DNA of 64,000 bases, taken from Bradyrhizobium sp. KBS0727. Lineage in GTDB: Bacteria; Pseudomonadota; Alphaproteobacteria; Rhizobiales; Xanthobacteraceae. Of this stretch, positions 1 through 8,253 are shown piece after piece. Every line of letters begins with the position of its first letter. Position 1 is the first letter of the stretch. The notes below the pieces were generated by a model, which did no database searches, was not told where the DNA came from, and saw nothing but the letters and a program-made list of their open reading frames with translations. Made by a program: the position numbers and the translations under genes. Location of the stretch: contig NZ_CP042176.1 in the NCBI RefSeq assembly GCF_005937885.2, forward strand, positions 1,979,501 to 2,043,500. Reading direction: 5' to 3'.

Positions 1-14
1 AACCTCGAAATCGC

Positions 15-50
15 AGTTTTCCCTGTAAAATTCCCTGTTAGCAGGGAATT
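15..50. repeat. Dispersed hairpin repeat, copy 1
   Basis: Contains TTTTCCCTGTA followed by the perfect inverted repeat TTCCCTG-TTAG-CAGGGAA (7-bp arms, 4-nt loop). A diverged copy lies at 7656-7692. From memory, elements of this type are common in Bradyrhizobium intergenic DNA; that is not tested here. Confidence 0.6.
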
Positions 51-187
51 GGCTGGAGACGGGTGCGATCAGCACTGGCGCCCCAGCCAGTCAGTTATGG
101 GTTCGGCCAGGCTCCCGAGGAAACGCGAGAATGCGCCGGAAATCCCGGCTTTTCGCGCATTCGATTTGGTCTCCAAGCTCCCAATTC

Positions 188-223
188 GCCGGACTTGAGG
201 TGGAAATCGCCGAAAGTCTCCGG
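188..223. repeat. Dispersed GGACTTGAG repeat, copy 1
   Basis: GCCGGACTTGAGGTGGAAAT followed by CGCCGAAAGTC. Near-identical text occurs at 13069-13096 and 28094-28125, always outside genes. It looks like a small non-autonomous intergenic repeat. Confidence 0.55.
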
Positions 224-386
224 CCCTGTCGGCGAATATTCCCGTTTTCGGGAGACTATGGGCGGAGACGGGTTTGATCAGGATGGCCGCCCGAGGAAAG
301 CAGCGCGGGGTAAGGAAGGCGTCGTCGCCATGAATCGCGGCTGCGGATCGCGGGCTCAGAGGGGCGACGTGATTTCTCTTCCGGCT

Positions 387-402
387 CCGAAGTCGCATAG
401 CG
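387..402 (+). promoter_or_regulatory. GCATAG motif, copy 1
   Basis: CCGAAGTCGCATAGCG, 80 nt upstream of the AraC gene at 482. Related copies lie at 1461, 4529 and 5853, all on the plus strand and upstream of plus-strand genes. The repeated position suggests a shared promoter or operator; function is inferred. Confidence 0.45.
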
Positions 403-481
403 ATACCTGCGCCCGATCCTGCATGCTGCACGTTCAGCGATCGCGCTTCGCGGAAAATCGCGCGTTCAGCGGGGTGAGGGG

Positions 482-1450
482 ATGACGGAAAGTGGCGCCG
501 CCACGTTTACCGACCCGGACGGCTATCAGGCCGGTATTGGCAGTGTGAGCAGCAAGAGCGCGAGCGTCGATTTTATCGTCACTGGCGGCGGGGAGTTCAG
601 GGCTCGCTTGACCTGGCTGAACCTGCACCGTCTTCGTGTGCTTCGCGGCTTCGAAAGCTTGCCGAGCATTGCCTTTGTGTCTCTACCGCCGGAGCGGGTC
701 GTTGTTGTATTTCCAACGAGCGCGGCACCTCTGATATGGAGCGGGCTCAAATTGCGGTTTGGCGATATCGTTTTCCATAGCCGCGGCGAGCGAACGCACC
801 AATGGACGCCCGGCGAAGGTAAGTGGGGTCTTATCTCATTGCCGCCCGATCAACTCTCAGCTTGTGGATCGGCGCTAACTGGCTCGGAATTGTCCGCGCC
901 CGCACACCGTCGGGTGCTGAGGCCGCCAAAGGCGGCCGCATCGCACCTGCTGCGACTTCATTCGAGCGCTTGCCGTCTTGCTGAAACGCGGCGTGAACTG
1001 ATTGCCAACCCGGAAGTCGTGCGATCTCTGGAGCAGGAATTGTTACATGCCCTGGTCAATTGCCTGACGGCCGACGGTGCAGAAGACCATTCAGAGACGC
1101 GCCGGCATCACGCCGAAATCATGGTGCGATTCGAGAATGCGTTAGCAGCGCATACCGATCGGCATCTCAACTTATCCGCGCTTTGTGCCGCAGTCGGCGT
1201 ACCCGAGAGAACGTTGCGGATGTGCTGCAATGAATTTCTGGGTATAAGCCCTGGCCGCTATTTTTTACTGCGACGGTTGAACATGGCTCGCTCTGAATTA
1301 CTGCGCGCCGATCCAGAGACAACAAGTGTCGCAAAGATAGCCAGAAACTATCAATTCGTCGAACTCGGTCGCTTCTCGGTAGCCTATCGCAACGTCTTCG
1401 GAGAGATGCCGTCGTCCACATTGCGTCGCCCGAGGGCGAAATCGGTTTAA
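482..1450 (+). CDS. AraC-family transcriptional regulator (paralogue A)
   Basis: 322-residue cytoplasmic DNA-binding regulator. The C-terminal ~95 residues form an AraC-type double helix-turn-helix: first helix pair around LSALCAAVGVPERTLR, second around IARNYQFVELGRFSVAYR, followed by the usual FGEMPS. The N-terminal ~220 residues match no ligand-binding domain I recognise but are shared with the next gene, which is clearly a paralogue. The ATG at 482 follows a purine-rich GTGAGGGG. Neighbours are the second AraC gene and a set of small exported proteins, so local control of those genes is possible. Class is secure; target and inducer are unknown. Confidence 0.85.
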   Translation: MTESGAATFTDPDGYQAGIGSVSSKSASVDFIVTGGGEFRARLTWLNLHRLRVLRGFESLPSIAFVSLPPERVVVVFPTSAAPLIWSGLKLRFGDIVFHSRGERTHQWTPGEGKWGLISLPPDQLSACGSALTGSELSAPAHRRVLRPPKAAASHLLRLHSSACRLAETRRELIANPEVVRSLEQELLHALVNCLTADGAEDHSETRRHHAEIMVRFENALAAHTDRHLNLSALCAAVGVPERTLRMCCNEFLGISPGRYFLLRRLNMARSELLRADPETTSVAKIARNYQFVELGRFSVAYRNVFGEMPSSTLRRPRAKSV

Positions 1451-1460
1451 TCGAACTTTT

Positions 1461-1478
1461 GGCCGAAATCGCATAGCG
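1461..1478 (+). promoter_or_regulatory. GCATAG motif, copy 2
   Basis: GGCCGAAATCGCATAGCG, directly after the first AraC gene and 163 nt before the preferred start of the second. It matches the copy at 5853 in 15 of 18 positions. Confidence 0.45.
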
Positions 1479-1641
1479 CGTGCAGGGCAATCTGCGGAAA
1501 CTTGACGGAGCAAAACGAACCGAGCCGCCTCGTCAAGAGCGACTTTCGGCATTGCTGCCGCATTTTGCATGGTGTCCTGCGGATTTTGTTTTCAAAATAG
1601 AGCATATTCTCGCGCGCGGCGCGCAAGGAAAACGCCGTCTT

Positions 1642-2661
1642 ATGGAGCTGGAAGTGGCGTTCGTCAGAACTCTCACCTTCACCGACCCCTTTCCATTTCA
1701 GGAAGCAATTCGCGCCGCCGATATGGAAATAATTCCTACCGCGAAGGGGGAATTTCGGGCCGAACTCACGCAAGCCACATTGGACAAGCTATGGATGCAG
1801 CGCCTTAGCGAAAATTTGCCACGTGTCCACAAAGGCGCGATAAAACGCGGTCGCAGGGTATTCAGCTTCCTCACAGAGGATCAGCCCGAGGTGTACCACT
1901 GTGGAAGGCTGTTCGCGAAAGGTGAGCTAATCGCGGACGACTTCGACGTGCAGCACGCAATAACGGCTGGGAACTACCGCCTTGGATCGGTTTCTCTAAG
2001 CCCTGAGGATTTGGCTACGGCGTGCAACGCCATGGTCGGTTGCGGGTTTGATACAGAAAGCAGCAAGCACTTCATTCGGCCAAGCCCAGAACTCATGGAG
2101 CGATTTCAAAGGCTGCATGAGTTGACCGGAGCAATTGCCAAGACCACGCCCGAACTACTCGAAATGCCGGAAGTCGTGAGAGCACTTGAGCAGCAATTGA
2201 TTCACGTGCTGGTCAGATGTTTGACGGAAGGCACCGTTTCAGCGATAGGCAAAGGCACTCTTAACCACGAGATTGTCGTCAGACGATTCGAAGATTTTTT
2301 GGAAGCAAATCCAAATACACCCCTGTATCTAACTGAAGTTTGCGCAGCCGTCGGCGCAGCCGAACGGACCCTGCGAGCTGCTTGCGAAGAGCATATTGGG
2401 CTAGGACCTATCCGTTATCTCAGCTTAAGAAGAATGCACTTGGCCCGCCGCGCGTTGGTGCGGGCGGCCCCTTCCACCGCAACGGTAACGCAAATAGCCA
2501 CCGACTACGGTTTCTGGGAGTTGGGTCGCTTCTCAGTAGCTTATCGAACTTTGTTTGGTGAGACCCCCTCGGTCACATTGAATAGACGGCCCGATGATTG
2601 CCGAGGCCCTTCCAATCGCCCGTCATCACTTGAAGCCTTAGTTGAGGTGAGGGCGCGATAA
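1642..2661 (+). CDS. AraC-family transcriptional regulator (paralogue B)
   Basis: 339 residues from the ATG at 1642. The frame is open back to a GTG at 1480, but those 54 codons have unusual composition and overlap the GCATAG motif zone, so the ATG is preferred. The C-terminus carries the AraC double helix-turn-helix (LTEVCAAVGAAERTLR, then IATDYGFWELGRFSVAYR, then FGETPS). The middle part, including EVVRALEQQLIHVLVRCLT, aligns with the preceding regulator (EVVRSLEQELLHALVNCLT), so the two genes are a tandem duplication that has diverged. A short hydrophilic tail follows the DNA-binding domain. Likely a cytoplasmic activator; ligand unknown. Confidence 0.83.
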   Translation: MELEVAFVRTLTFTDPFPFQEAIRAADMEIIPTAKGEFRAELTQATLDKLWMQRLSENLPRVHKGAIKRGRRVFSFLTEDQPEVYHCGRLFAKGELIADDFDVQHAITAGNYRLGSVSLSPEDLATACNAMVGCGFDTESSKHFIRPSPELMERFQRLHELTGAIAKTTPELLEMPEVVRALEQQLIHVLVRCLTEGTVSAIGKGTLNHEIVVRRFEDFLEANPNTPLYLTEVCAAVGAAERTLRAACEEHIGLGPIRYLSLRRMHLARRALVRAAPSTATVTQIATDYGFWELGRFSVAYRTLFGETPSVTLNRRPDDCRGPSNRPSSLEALVEVRAR

Positions 2662-2726
2662 GGCCCCAACTCTTCTTCACTGCTCCCCGACAATCAGGTT
2701 ACGAAACGAGCGCATCCTGTTGTTTG

Positions 2727-3737
2727 TTAAGGCGCTTTTGCATGAACCAGCCGCGTCGTATCGAACGGGACATCAATCTGTTTCATTGCTAGCATATTAT
2801 CAGCGATCTGCTTGAGCGCTGAACGACTGATGGGGGCACGGAGCGTCGGAAGTGTTCGCCTGAAAGACATCTCCATAATCTCACCCCCCTTGGGAAGATC
2901 AAAATTGAAAAAGGACTTTGCAATACGGAGCGCTTCGTCAAAATTAACGGGATCCTGCAGGAAGATTTCGGCATCTTTAGCCGCTGCGATCAGTGCGTCG
3001 ACGACGTGCGGGTTTCTTTCAGCCATCTCCTGTGTCACTACCGAGTTCGTTACGCCGCCGTTGGTGTCGACAATCTCAGCCGGCTCGCTGGCTTCGCTTA
3101 GGTTGAATAACACCCTACAGGTCCGAAGCACATCACACATCGAGCCAGAGGGCTCATATGACATGCTGGCATCGATTTGTTTGGAGATTAGCGCGCCATA
3201 AGAGGTATTCGGCGCACCTACGGCTACGTATGTGAAATCCGTCGGCGCAAGGCCAGCCTTCTTCGCGAGCAGTCCAAATTGAAGTTCCGCGCTTCCTCCC
3301 CGCGCGGGGACGCCGATCCTTCGACCCTTGAGGTCAACCATAAAATCCGGAAATAGCTTGCCCGCAACTGGGACGTCGAGTTCGTTGCGAACAACAATCA
3401 CGAACGGGTTAAGTCTCGCCCCGCTCAAGATAGCTTGGAGTTTTGCGCCTGCGATCATAGCGCTGATTTGCACTTCGGCTGGAAAGAAGCCGACATCGAT
3501 ACTTCTTGAGAGAAGGGCCTGCGCGCCGAGAGGGCCCGAAGCGATGATTTTCAGTTCGCAGGTTATTCCATTTTTTTCGCAAAAGCCTTTTGATGCGGCA
3601 ATCCGAAACAGCATGTTGCCTGTACCAGGATAGTCCTGAATTCTAACTGTAGTCCGCTCTGCCTGGGCAAGGGTGGGAGTTGATAAAATCGCGCTCAATA
3701 CGAGGGCAAGCACCCATGCAGTTCGCGTTCGCGCCAT
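2727..3737 (-). CDS. NMT1/SsuA-type ABC transporter substrate-binding protein
   Basis: 336 residues from the ATG at 3737; the frame continues 15 codons upstream, but this start puts a clean signal peptide (MARTRTAWVLALVLSAI...TLAQA) at the N-terminus. The mature part has the features of the NMT1/THI5/TauA periplasmic binding family: an N-terminal lobe with KGFCEKNGI and SRSIDVGFF, a central RIGVPARGGSAELQ hinge segment, and a C-terminal lobe. It would bind a small organic solute in the periplasm. No permease or ATPase gene is adjacent, so it is an orphan in this window or pairs with a distant transporter. Convergent with the AraC gene that ends at 2661. Confidence 0.82.
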   Translation of the reverse strand: MARTRTAWVLALVLSAILSTPTLAQAERTTVRIQDYPGTGNMLFRIAASKGFCEKNGITCELKIIASGPLGAQALLSRSIDVGFFPAEVQISAMIAGAKLQAILSGARLNPFVIVVRNELDVPVAGKLFPDFMVDLKGRRIGVPARGGSAELQFGLLAKKAGLAPTDFTYVAVGAPNTSYGALISKQIDASMSYEPSGSMCDVLRTCRVLFNLSEASEPAEIVDTNGGVTNSVVTQEMAERNPHVVDALIAAAKDAEIFLQDPVNFDEALRIAKSFFNFDLPKGGEIMEMSFRRTLPTLRAPISRSALKQIADNMLAMKQIDVPFDTTRLVHAKAP

Positions 3738-4596
3738 TGTGACGGGGCCTCCATTTTCGAAGCCGCGCTCGCAGCGAAGCAACGCGCAACACCCACGGCA
3801 GCCTTGTAGTCGAATGTCCGACGTGTAGCATAAAACCAGCAGCTGGGCATAGAGCGCAGAATAACTGCCGGTTACGATTTCTTCAGCTTGTGCCGGGATA
3901 CCCTTCTTAATGTTCGCTCCAGGCTGTGTGAAAACGTTCCAGCGATATGGTTCTCCTTTGAATTGGCAGGCGCATTTGATGACGTGCTTTGTCGTTGGCG
4001 ATGACCGCAGTCACGGCAAATTGCGGTAGCTGTTTTGGCTGTGGGGCAAGGACGATGAAAAATATATCGCTATAGGAACATCTGTTGCCACCACCGGCGT
4101 TTTCGCGGCGGACCTCCCAGCTCGACTGCCGCGAGTTGCGCCGGTTGTGCGTGGAGCCCTTCCAGAAAATTGAATCCATGACGGCCCAATAGCGACACTA
4201 AATTCGTTCGCATGACATGACCGCGGCCCTGAGCCCCTGGTTGCCGTGACGCCTCGGAGGCCAAAAACGCGATAGTGCCCACGCGCCACGGTGCAAGCCG
4301 ACGCCAATTCGGTAAGCCATGGAAGGCGTGCGTTCGTTCACCTCACAGACGGTACATTCGGTTGGCTACGGACAGAGCGCCGCGGCCCCTTATTCGCTGT
4401 AGTGGAGTCTGGGACCTGGGAGAATGAATGGCCCGGAGCAGGGTTCTCATTTTGGAGATAGCCGCGCCGTCGCTGGTCGACGTTGATCTACAAATATGCC
4501 AAGTTGGTCCTGGCCTAGAAACGACGCTGGCCGATATTGCATAGCGGGAACTCATCGCGCTCGATTTAATCCGACCGTACATCGATGGAGCCCCAA
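3738..4596. other. About 860 bp without a confident gene
   Basis: Short open frames occur on the minus strand (for example 4011-4307), but they are Arg/Ser/Thr-rich, lack a good ribosome site and match no family I know. A GCATAG motif lies near the right end. I see no transposase remnant or RNA gene. Confidence 0.5.
4529..4546 (+). promoter_or_regulatory. GCATAG motif, copy 3
   Basis: GGCCGATATTGCATAGCG, about 50 nt upstream of the small exported protein at 4597. The spacing would suit a core promoter or a site just upstream of it. Confidence 0.45.
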
Positions 4597-4983
4597 ATGA
4601 AACATATGACGCAGGCCGGTTCAGTACTGATCGCGGGTATGCTGGGATGGTTAGCAGCGGGGATGCCAGCACTTGCCCAAAATGCTCCTCAGTGCCCAAT
4701 GTCGGGATCACCATCGGATTGGGGCATTAACTCGACCGGTTATATAATGATCAATTCCGGGGGGAGTTGCTTGTTTTCTCTCAGTGTGAGAGGCGAAATA
4801 TTGAGTTCGAGCGTTTCACGAAGGCCGTCGCATGGGAGGCTGCAACGGATCGACAGGTCTTCTTTCGTCTACACATCACAGTCTGGATATCGAGGTAGCG
4901 ATACTTTTTCCATTCGGGCGAGGGGCAATGGACCGAATGGTTCCGGAACGTCGATAATCACGATCAACGCAACCCTGCAATAG
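4597..4983 (+). CDS. Small exported protein, possible Ig-like fold
   Basis: 128 residues from the ATG at 4597, which has GGAG at a good distance; another ATG 12 nt upstream lacks one. A signal peptide (MKHMTQAGSVLIAGMLGWLA...ALAQ) is followed by a ~100-residue domain with two Cys (PQCPM and GSCLF) that may pair. The text PSHGRLQRID...YTSQSGYRGSDTFSIRARG resembles cadherin-like or bacterial Ig-like repeats, where G-x-D-x-F-x-I closes the domain. Predicted periplasmic or surface protein; function unknown. First of five consecutive small exported proteins. Confidence 0.7.
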   Translation: MKHMTQAGSVLIAGMLGWLAAGMPALAQNAPQCPMSGSPSDWGINSTGYIMINSGGSCLFSLSVRGEILSSSVSRRPSHGRLQRIDRSSFVYTSQSGYRGSDTFSIRARGNGPNGSGTSIITINATLQ

Positions 4984-5140
4984 CAGTACGAAAGAGGCCA
5001 TGTAGTTCTACACGGACACGGTTGATTGTTCGAGGATCGCAATCAAATCTGATGATAAGAAACGTACGGGTCTAGTGGAGCGCACCCTGCCATCGCCTTC
5101 TTAGCCAGTCTTCTGAATCAACTAAGAAAGGATATCAATC

Positions 5141-5488
5141 ATGTCACGTCGAGCCATTCTCTCGCTTGCTGCATCCGCTATCATCGGTATCGGGTTCATT
5201 GCGACTGTTTCAACTGACGCATCCGCATATCGCGCTGGTGTCTATCGTGGCGGTGCTTACCGTGGCGGTGTCTATCGCGGTGGCGTTTACCGTGGTGGCT
5301 ACTACCGCGGCGTGCGTCCGGGAGTGGCGGTCGGAATCGGTGCTGCCGCTGTCGGTGCTGCCGCGGTCGGCGCTGCGGCCGCAGGTGCCTACTATGGCCC
5401 CGGCTATTACGGCGCTCCCGCCCCGGTCGGTTGTCCGTACGGCTACTACTATTATGCCCCCTACGGCCGCTGCGTACCTACGCCATAA
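5141..5488 (+). CDS. Gly/Tyr-rich exported repeat protein
   Basis: 115 residues with an AAGGA ribosome site upstream. The signal peptide (SRRAILSLAASAIIGIGF...ASAY) is followed by short tandem repeats of (V/A)YRGG (five near-identical units around residues 29-52), then an Ala/Gly-rich hydrophobic stretch (AAAVGAAAVGAAAAGAYY) and a Tyr-rich tail with two Cys. Proteins of this style are widespread in Bradyrhizobium and relatives and are annotated only as hypothetical or glycine-rich. Low complexity suggests an envelope or surface protein rather than an enzyme. The repeat DNA is nearly identical unit to unit, so copy number may vary between strains. Confidence 0.75.
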   Translation: MSRRAILSLAASAIIGIGFIATVSTDASAYRAGVYRGGAYRGGVYRGGVYRGGYYRGVRPGVAVGIGAAAVGAAAVGAAAAGAYYGPGYYGAPAPVGCPYGYYYYAPYGRCVPTP

Positions 5489-5852
5489 TGGCCGCGATTG
5501 GGGTGGACATGGAAATAGCGGAGACAAATGGTTGCTGTTCCTTAGAAGTCTGAATGAATTGGCTCTTTACGAAGCTGTTGCCTGAAAAATAGAACACTGT
5601 TGCCACGAACGCTGTAGGAATGAAGGCGCGCGTATCAGCTCGATGATGCGTGTGCATGCTGGGTGTCAAGCCGCGCGGGCTGCCGAAGAACCACGCTGAG
5701 TGTCTATGGAATTTCCTGCTATTTCGGGACGATAGGCTGCTAGCCTGGCCTGTTGGGTGCCGATGCCAAGCTTCTGAACCGGGCCCGCGAAAAGCTGGTG
5801 CGGCTGGCGCAGCGCCACGGGGTGAATTTACGGCAGTCGTATGCACGGCATC

Positions 5853-5870
5853 GGCCGAAATTGCATAGTC
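5853..5870 (+). promoter_or_regulatory. GCATAG motif, copy 4
   Basis: GGCCGAAATTGCATAGTC, 67 nt upstream of the DUF992 gene. It is followed by TTTCGAGACGAGATGAT; a similar TTTCGAGACATGAGATGAT occurs at 7480 without the GCATAG part. Confidence 0.45.
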
Positions 5871-5936
5871 GTTTCGAGACGAGATGATATAGTTTTTACC
5901 GCCAGCAAATAATTCCAGAAAGCGGGAAATATTGTC

Positions 5937-6416
5937 ATGTTCAAATTCGTTGCGCTGGTATTTATTGCGCTCGCTACCGCGTTTGTCTCACCCGCAGTTG
6001 CCCAGCAATCGCCGGGAACCAGCGTCGGCACGCTCACTTGCAAGATGGCGCCTTCCATCGGCCTGATCTTTGGGTCCCGCCAGCGGATGGCCTGCCGTTT
6101 CACGCCCAATGGCCCTAATCCACCTGAAGCATATGTTGGTGTGATGGGCACAATAGGCCTCGATGTCGGCATCACGGCAGGCGGGGTCATGGCATGGGGC
6201 GTATTTGCACCCACCGCCGGTCCGAGGCGCGGGGCGCTAGCCGGCACCTATGTGGGGGCAAGTGGCGCGATCGGTGTTGGTGTCGGCGTTGGTGCCAACC
6301 TCCTGTTCGGCGGAACCGGACGTTCGATCGCCTTGCAACCGCTTTCGGTCGAAGGGTCAGTCGGGATAAACTTGTCTCTTGGAGTTTCAAGTCTCACGCT
6401 TGCCCTGGCGCAATGA
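5937..6416 (+). CDS. DUF992 family exported protein
   Basis: 159 residues. The signal peptide (MFKFVALVFIALATAFVSPAVAQ) is followed by the pattern of the DUF992 family: GTLTCKM near the start, a second Cys in RMACRFTP, Gly-rich strands (GVMGTIGLDVGITAGG), and a C-terminal LQPLSVEGSVGINLSLGVSSL. Length is normal for the family. DUF992 proteins are periplasmic or outer-membrane associated in rhizobia and have no established function. A GCATAG motif lies 67 nt upstream, so it probably has its own promoter. Confidence 0.85.
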   Translation: MFKFVALVFIALATAFVSPAVAQQSPGTSVGTLTCKMAPSIGLIFGSRQRMACRFTPNGPNPPEAYVGVMGTIGLDVGITAGGVMAWGVFAPTAGPRRGALAGTYVGASGAIGVGVGVGANLLFGGTGRSIALQPLSVEGSVGINLSLGVSSLTLALAQ

Positions 6417-6503
6417 GGTATGAGCAAAATGCGATCCTCAGCCTCCATCGCGACCAGGAGACAGAAGCCGGTCAGCTCGTAGCCAGACATCAGAGGACAT
6501 TCG

Positions 6504-6968
6504 ATGACAATCAAAACGCGTTTGCTGGCAAAGCTGGGATTACTGCCCTTCCTGGCCTTATTGTCGGCTGGTCCCGTCTTCGCGCAGGCGGATCTCGAAA
6601 AGACGATTCGGGAAAAATTGACAGCAAAAGTCGCAAAGCTCGAAAGCGTCTGCGCAAACGACATCAAGAAGTACTGTCGAACGGTGACGCCCGGAGAGGG
6701 GCGCATGATCTACTGCATGCAAGCGCATGAGGACAAAATAAGCGTCAAATGCGCGTTCGAACTGGGAGAGGCCGCGACCAACGTGCAAACTGCCGCTGAC
6801 GCTCTGAAAGACGGCGTTATCGCATGCAAAGCCGAAATAACGGGCGTATGCGGAAAGACCGTGCCGGGCCAGGGTCGAATCGCCGCGTGTCTGTTAGCGA
6901 ACAAATCGACGGCTTCGAGCGGTTGCGTAGAAGCTCTCAAGAAGATCGAAGCTATGGCAACTCAATGA
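6504..6968 (+). CDS. Exported Cys-rich repeat protein (GLG1/FGFR-type repeat)
   Basis: 154 residues with a signal peptide (KTRLLAKLGLLPFLALLSAGPVFAQ). The mature part has two units of the cysteine-rich repeat known from Golgi GLG1: C-x3-IKKYC...GEGRMIYCMQAHEDKIS-x-KC and C-x3-ITGVC...GQGRIAACLLANKSTASSGC. Each unit has four Cys likely to form two disulfides in the periplasm. In proteobacteria this domain is found in small exported proteins of unknown role. Lies 87 nt after DUF992 and may share its transcript. Confidence 0.8.
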   Translation: MTIKTRLLAKLGLLPFLALLSAGPVFAQADLEKTIREKLTAKVAKLESVCANDIKKYCRTVTPGEGRMIYCMQAHEDKISVKCAFELGEAATNVQTAADALKDGVIACKAEITGVCGKTVPGQGRIAACLLANKSTASSGCVEALKKIEAMATQ

Positions 6969-7031
6969 AAGTGCAGCGTTCGTAGGCATTCCGTCATCAT
7001 AGGGCCGATGGCTGCAAGCGTTGGAGAGACG

Positions 7032-7457
7032 ATGGTGTTCAGACCGGCGTCGGCTTTTGTAAGCCTCATTATTTTTCTTGCCCTGCTTGTGCCCGATAGT
7101 TCCGGCTACGCCCAGCAAACGACAGGGCAGTTATTGATATCGTCAGGGTTCAATCCCATTGCCGCCACCACCCCCGAGATGGTGACACGTTTAATGTCGT
7201 TTCCTCCAAACCAATTCCTTTTGCGAAGGAAGGGTAACCGTCCGTACTACGTCTACGCGGACCCCTCAGGGTGCAGCTGCGCCTACGTCGGCAATGTGGC
7301 CGCGATGGATAAATATCGTGCCGCTTTTGGGGCGTTGCCTGCGGACACACTATCGTCTGGCGGCTTTACAAATCCCGAGCAGAACATGATCAACAGCATG
7401 GAGAACGATGACGCGGCAGCCCAGTTCAACAACGACGTATTTGGTCCGGATTTTTGA
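7032..7457 (+). CDS. Small exported hypothetical protein
   Basis: 141 residues from the ATG at 7032, chosen because GGAGAGAC lies just upstream and a signal peptide (VFRPASAFVSLIIFLALLVP...GYAQ) follows. The mature part has one CSC motif in YVYADPSGCSCAYVGN, resembling small exported proteins common in rhizobia that I cannot name. It is acidic towards the C-terminus (MENDDAAAQFNNDVFGPDF). Last of the five consecutive exported proteins. Confidence 0.7.
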   Translation: MVFRPASAFVSLIIFLALLVPDSSGYAQQTTGQLLISSGFNPIAATTPEMVTRLMSFPPNQFLLRRKGNRPYYVYADPSGCSCAYVGNVAAMDKYRAAFGALPADTLSSGGFTNPEQNMINSMENDDAAAQFNNDVFGPDF

Positions 7458-7863
7458 TAGGTCGTCTCGTCGTGGCAATTTCGAGACATGAGATGATGTC
7501 TGGCATGCGTCCGTTATGCGCAGCAAAGTGGACGGCGCCTAACCGCTCTATAGGTGATTTTTTTCCAATCTCCTGGCGTCGTTGTACGGTGATCGTCGAA
7601 TTTGTTATGGTGTCGCTCGATTGATCCAAAGTTGCCGATCAAAGTCTGAAACGCCGCGTTTTTCCCTGTAGAATTCCTGTTAGCAAGGAATTCGGCACTG
7701 TGTCGCCAGCCACGCCAGCCGGTCAACCGGAGATAGTGAGCGCCTTGCAGCCGAACGACCTGCAGTTTAAGGGCGTTTCACGCATCCGCGGCGTGTCTCC
7801 GGTTTCTGAAAAGCGGCAATTTTAACGAGAATCTACCGAAAGTCTTCGGCGGAAACCGCAGAA
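7458..7863. other. Spacer with repeat; no confident gene
   Basis: This stretch separates the exported-protein block from the two-component system. It carries the second hairpin repeat and, at 7828, AATCTACCGAAAGTCTTCGG, which resembles the tail of the GGACTTGAG repeats. A minus-strand frame at 7426-7629 contains the ankyrin-like words GAVHFAAHNGRMPDI but is too short and isolated to call. Confidence 0.5.
7656..7692. repeat. Dispersed hairpin repeat, copy 2
   Basis: GCGTTTTTCCCTGTAGAATT followed by CCTGTTAGCAAGGAATT, a diverged copy of 15-50. The stem is reduced to TTCCT/AGGAA here. Confidence 0.55.
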
Positions 7864-8253
7864 TTACGGGGCCCTTGCGAGCCGACAGTCGATCTCGGTG
7901 CGAAGCGCCGCAAAATCGATAGGCTTGGTGAGAAGCGACTCTGCGCCGCCTTCCATGGCCTTCCTCCTGGTACTGTCGTCGCCGTAGGCCGTGATCATGA
8001 TCACGGGAACGCTCGGCCGAGTGGCTTTCGCCATGGGTAACAGCTCAAGGCCGCTCATCCCGGGCATGTTGATGTCGGACAGGATCAGGATGAGCGATTC
8101 GCCGGCGGCGTCGCTGATGCGTTGCAGGGCGCTGGCCCCCGATTGTGCAAAATCCATCCTGAAGCGCTTGTCGCGGAGGTCGTGCCTGAACTGCTGGCGG
8201 AACAGCATTTCGACATCGGGCTCGTCGTCCACAACGAGAACAAGGAAGCTCAT
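7864..8253 (-). CDS. Single-domain response regulator (CheY-like)
   Basis: 129 residues, one receiver domain and no output domain. The acidic pocket is VVDDEPD at residues 8-13, the phosphoacceptor is D60 (ILSDINMPG), the switch Thr is T88 (MITAYGD) and the conserved Lys is K110 (LLTKP). The start overlaps the end of the histidine kinase by 4 nt (ATGA), so the two are translationally coupled and almost certainly cognate. Without a DNA-binding domain it must act through protein contacts or as a phosphate relay or sink. Confidence 0.93.
   Translation of the reverse strand: MSFLVLVVDDEPDVEMLFRQQFRHDLRDKRFRMDFAQSGASALQRISDAAGESLILILSDINMPGMSGLELLPMAKATRPSVPVIMITAYGDDSTRRKAMEGGAESLLTKPIDFAALRTEIDCRLARAP

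Larger units (their letters stand above)
1..481. other. Spacer without a convincing gene; dispersed repeats
   Basis: Both strands are open for about 120-140 codons here, but neither reading has a recognisable domain, a good ribosome site or protein-like composition, and they mirror each other as expected in GC-rich DNA. The stretch carries two dispersed repeats (15-50 and 188-223) that recur elsewhere in the window, and near its end the first copy of the GCATAG motif upstream of the AraC gene at 482. I read it as non-coding. Confidence 0.6.

Noticed and set aside
7426..7629. Minus-strand frame with ankyrin-like words (GAVHFAAHNGRMPDI)
   Set aside because: Only one partial unit, no ribosome site, and it overlaps the end of a real gene in antisense.
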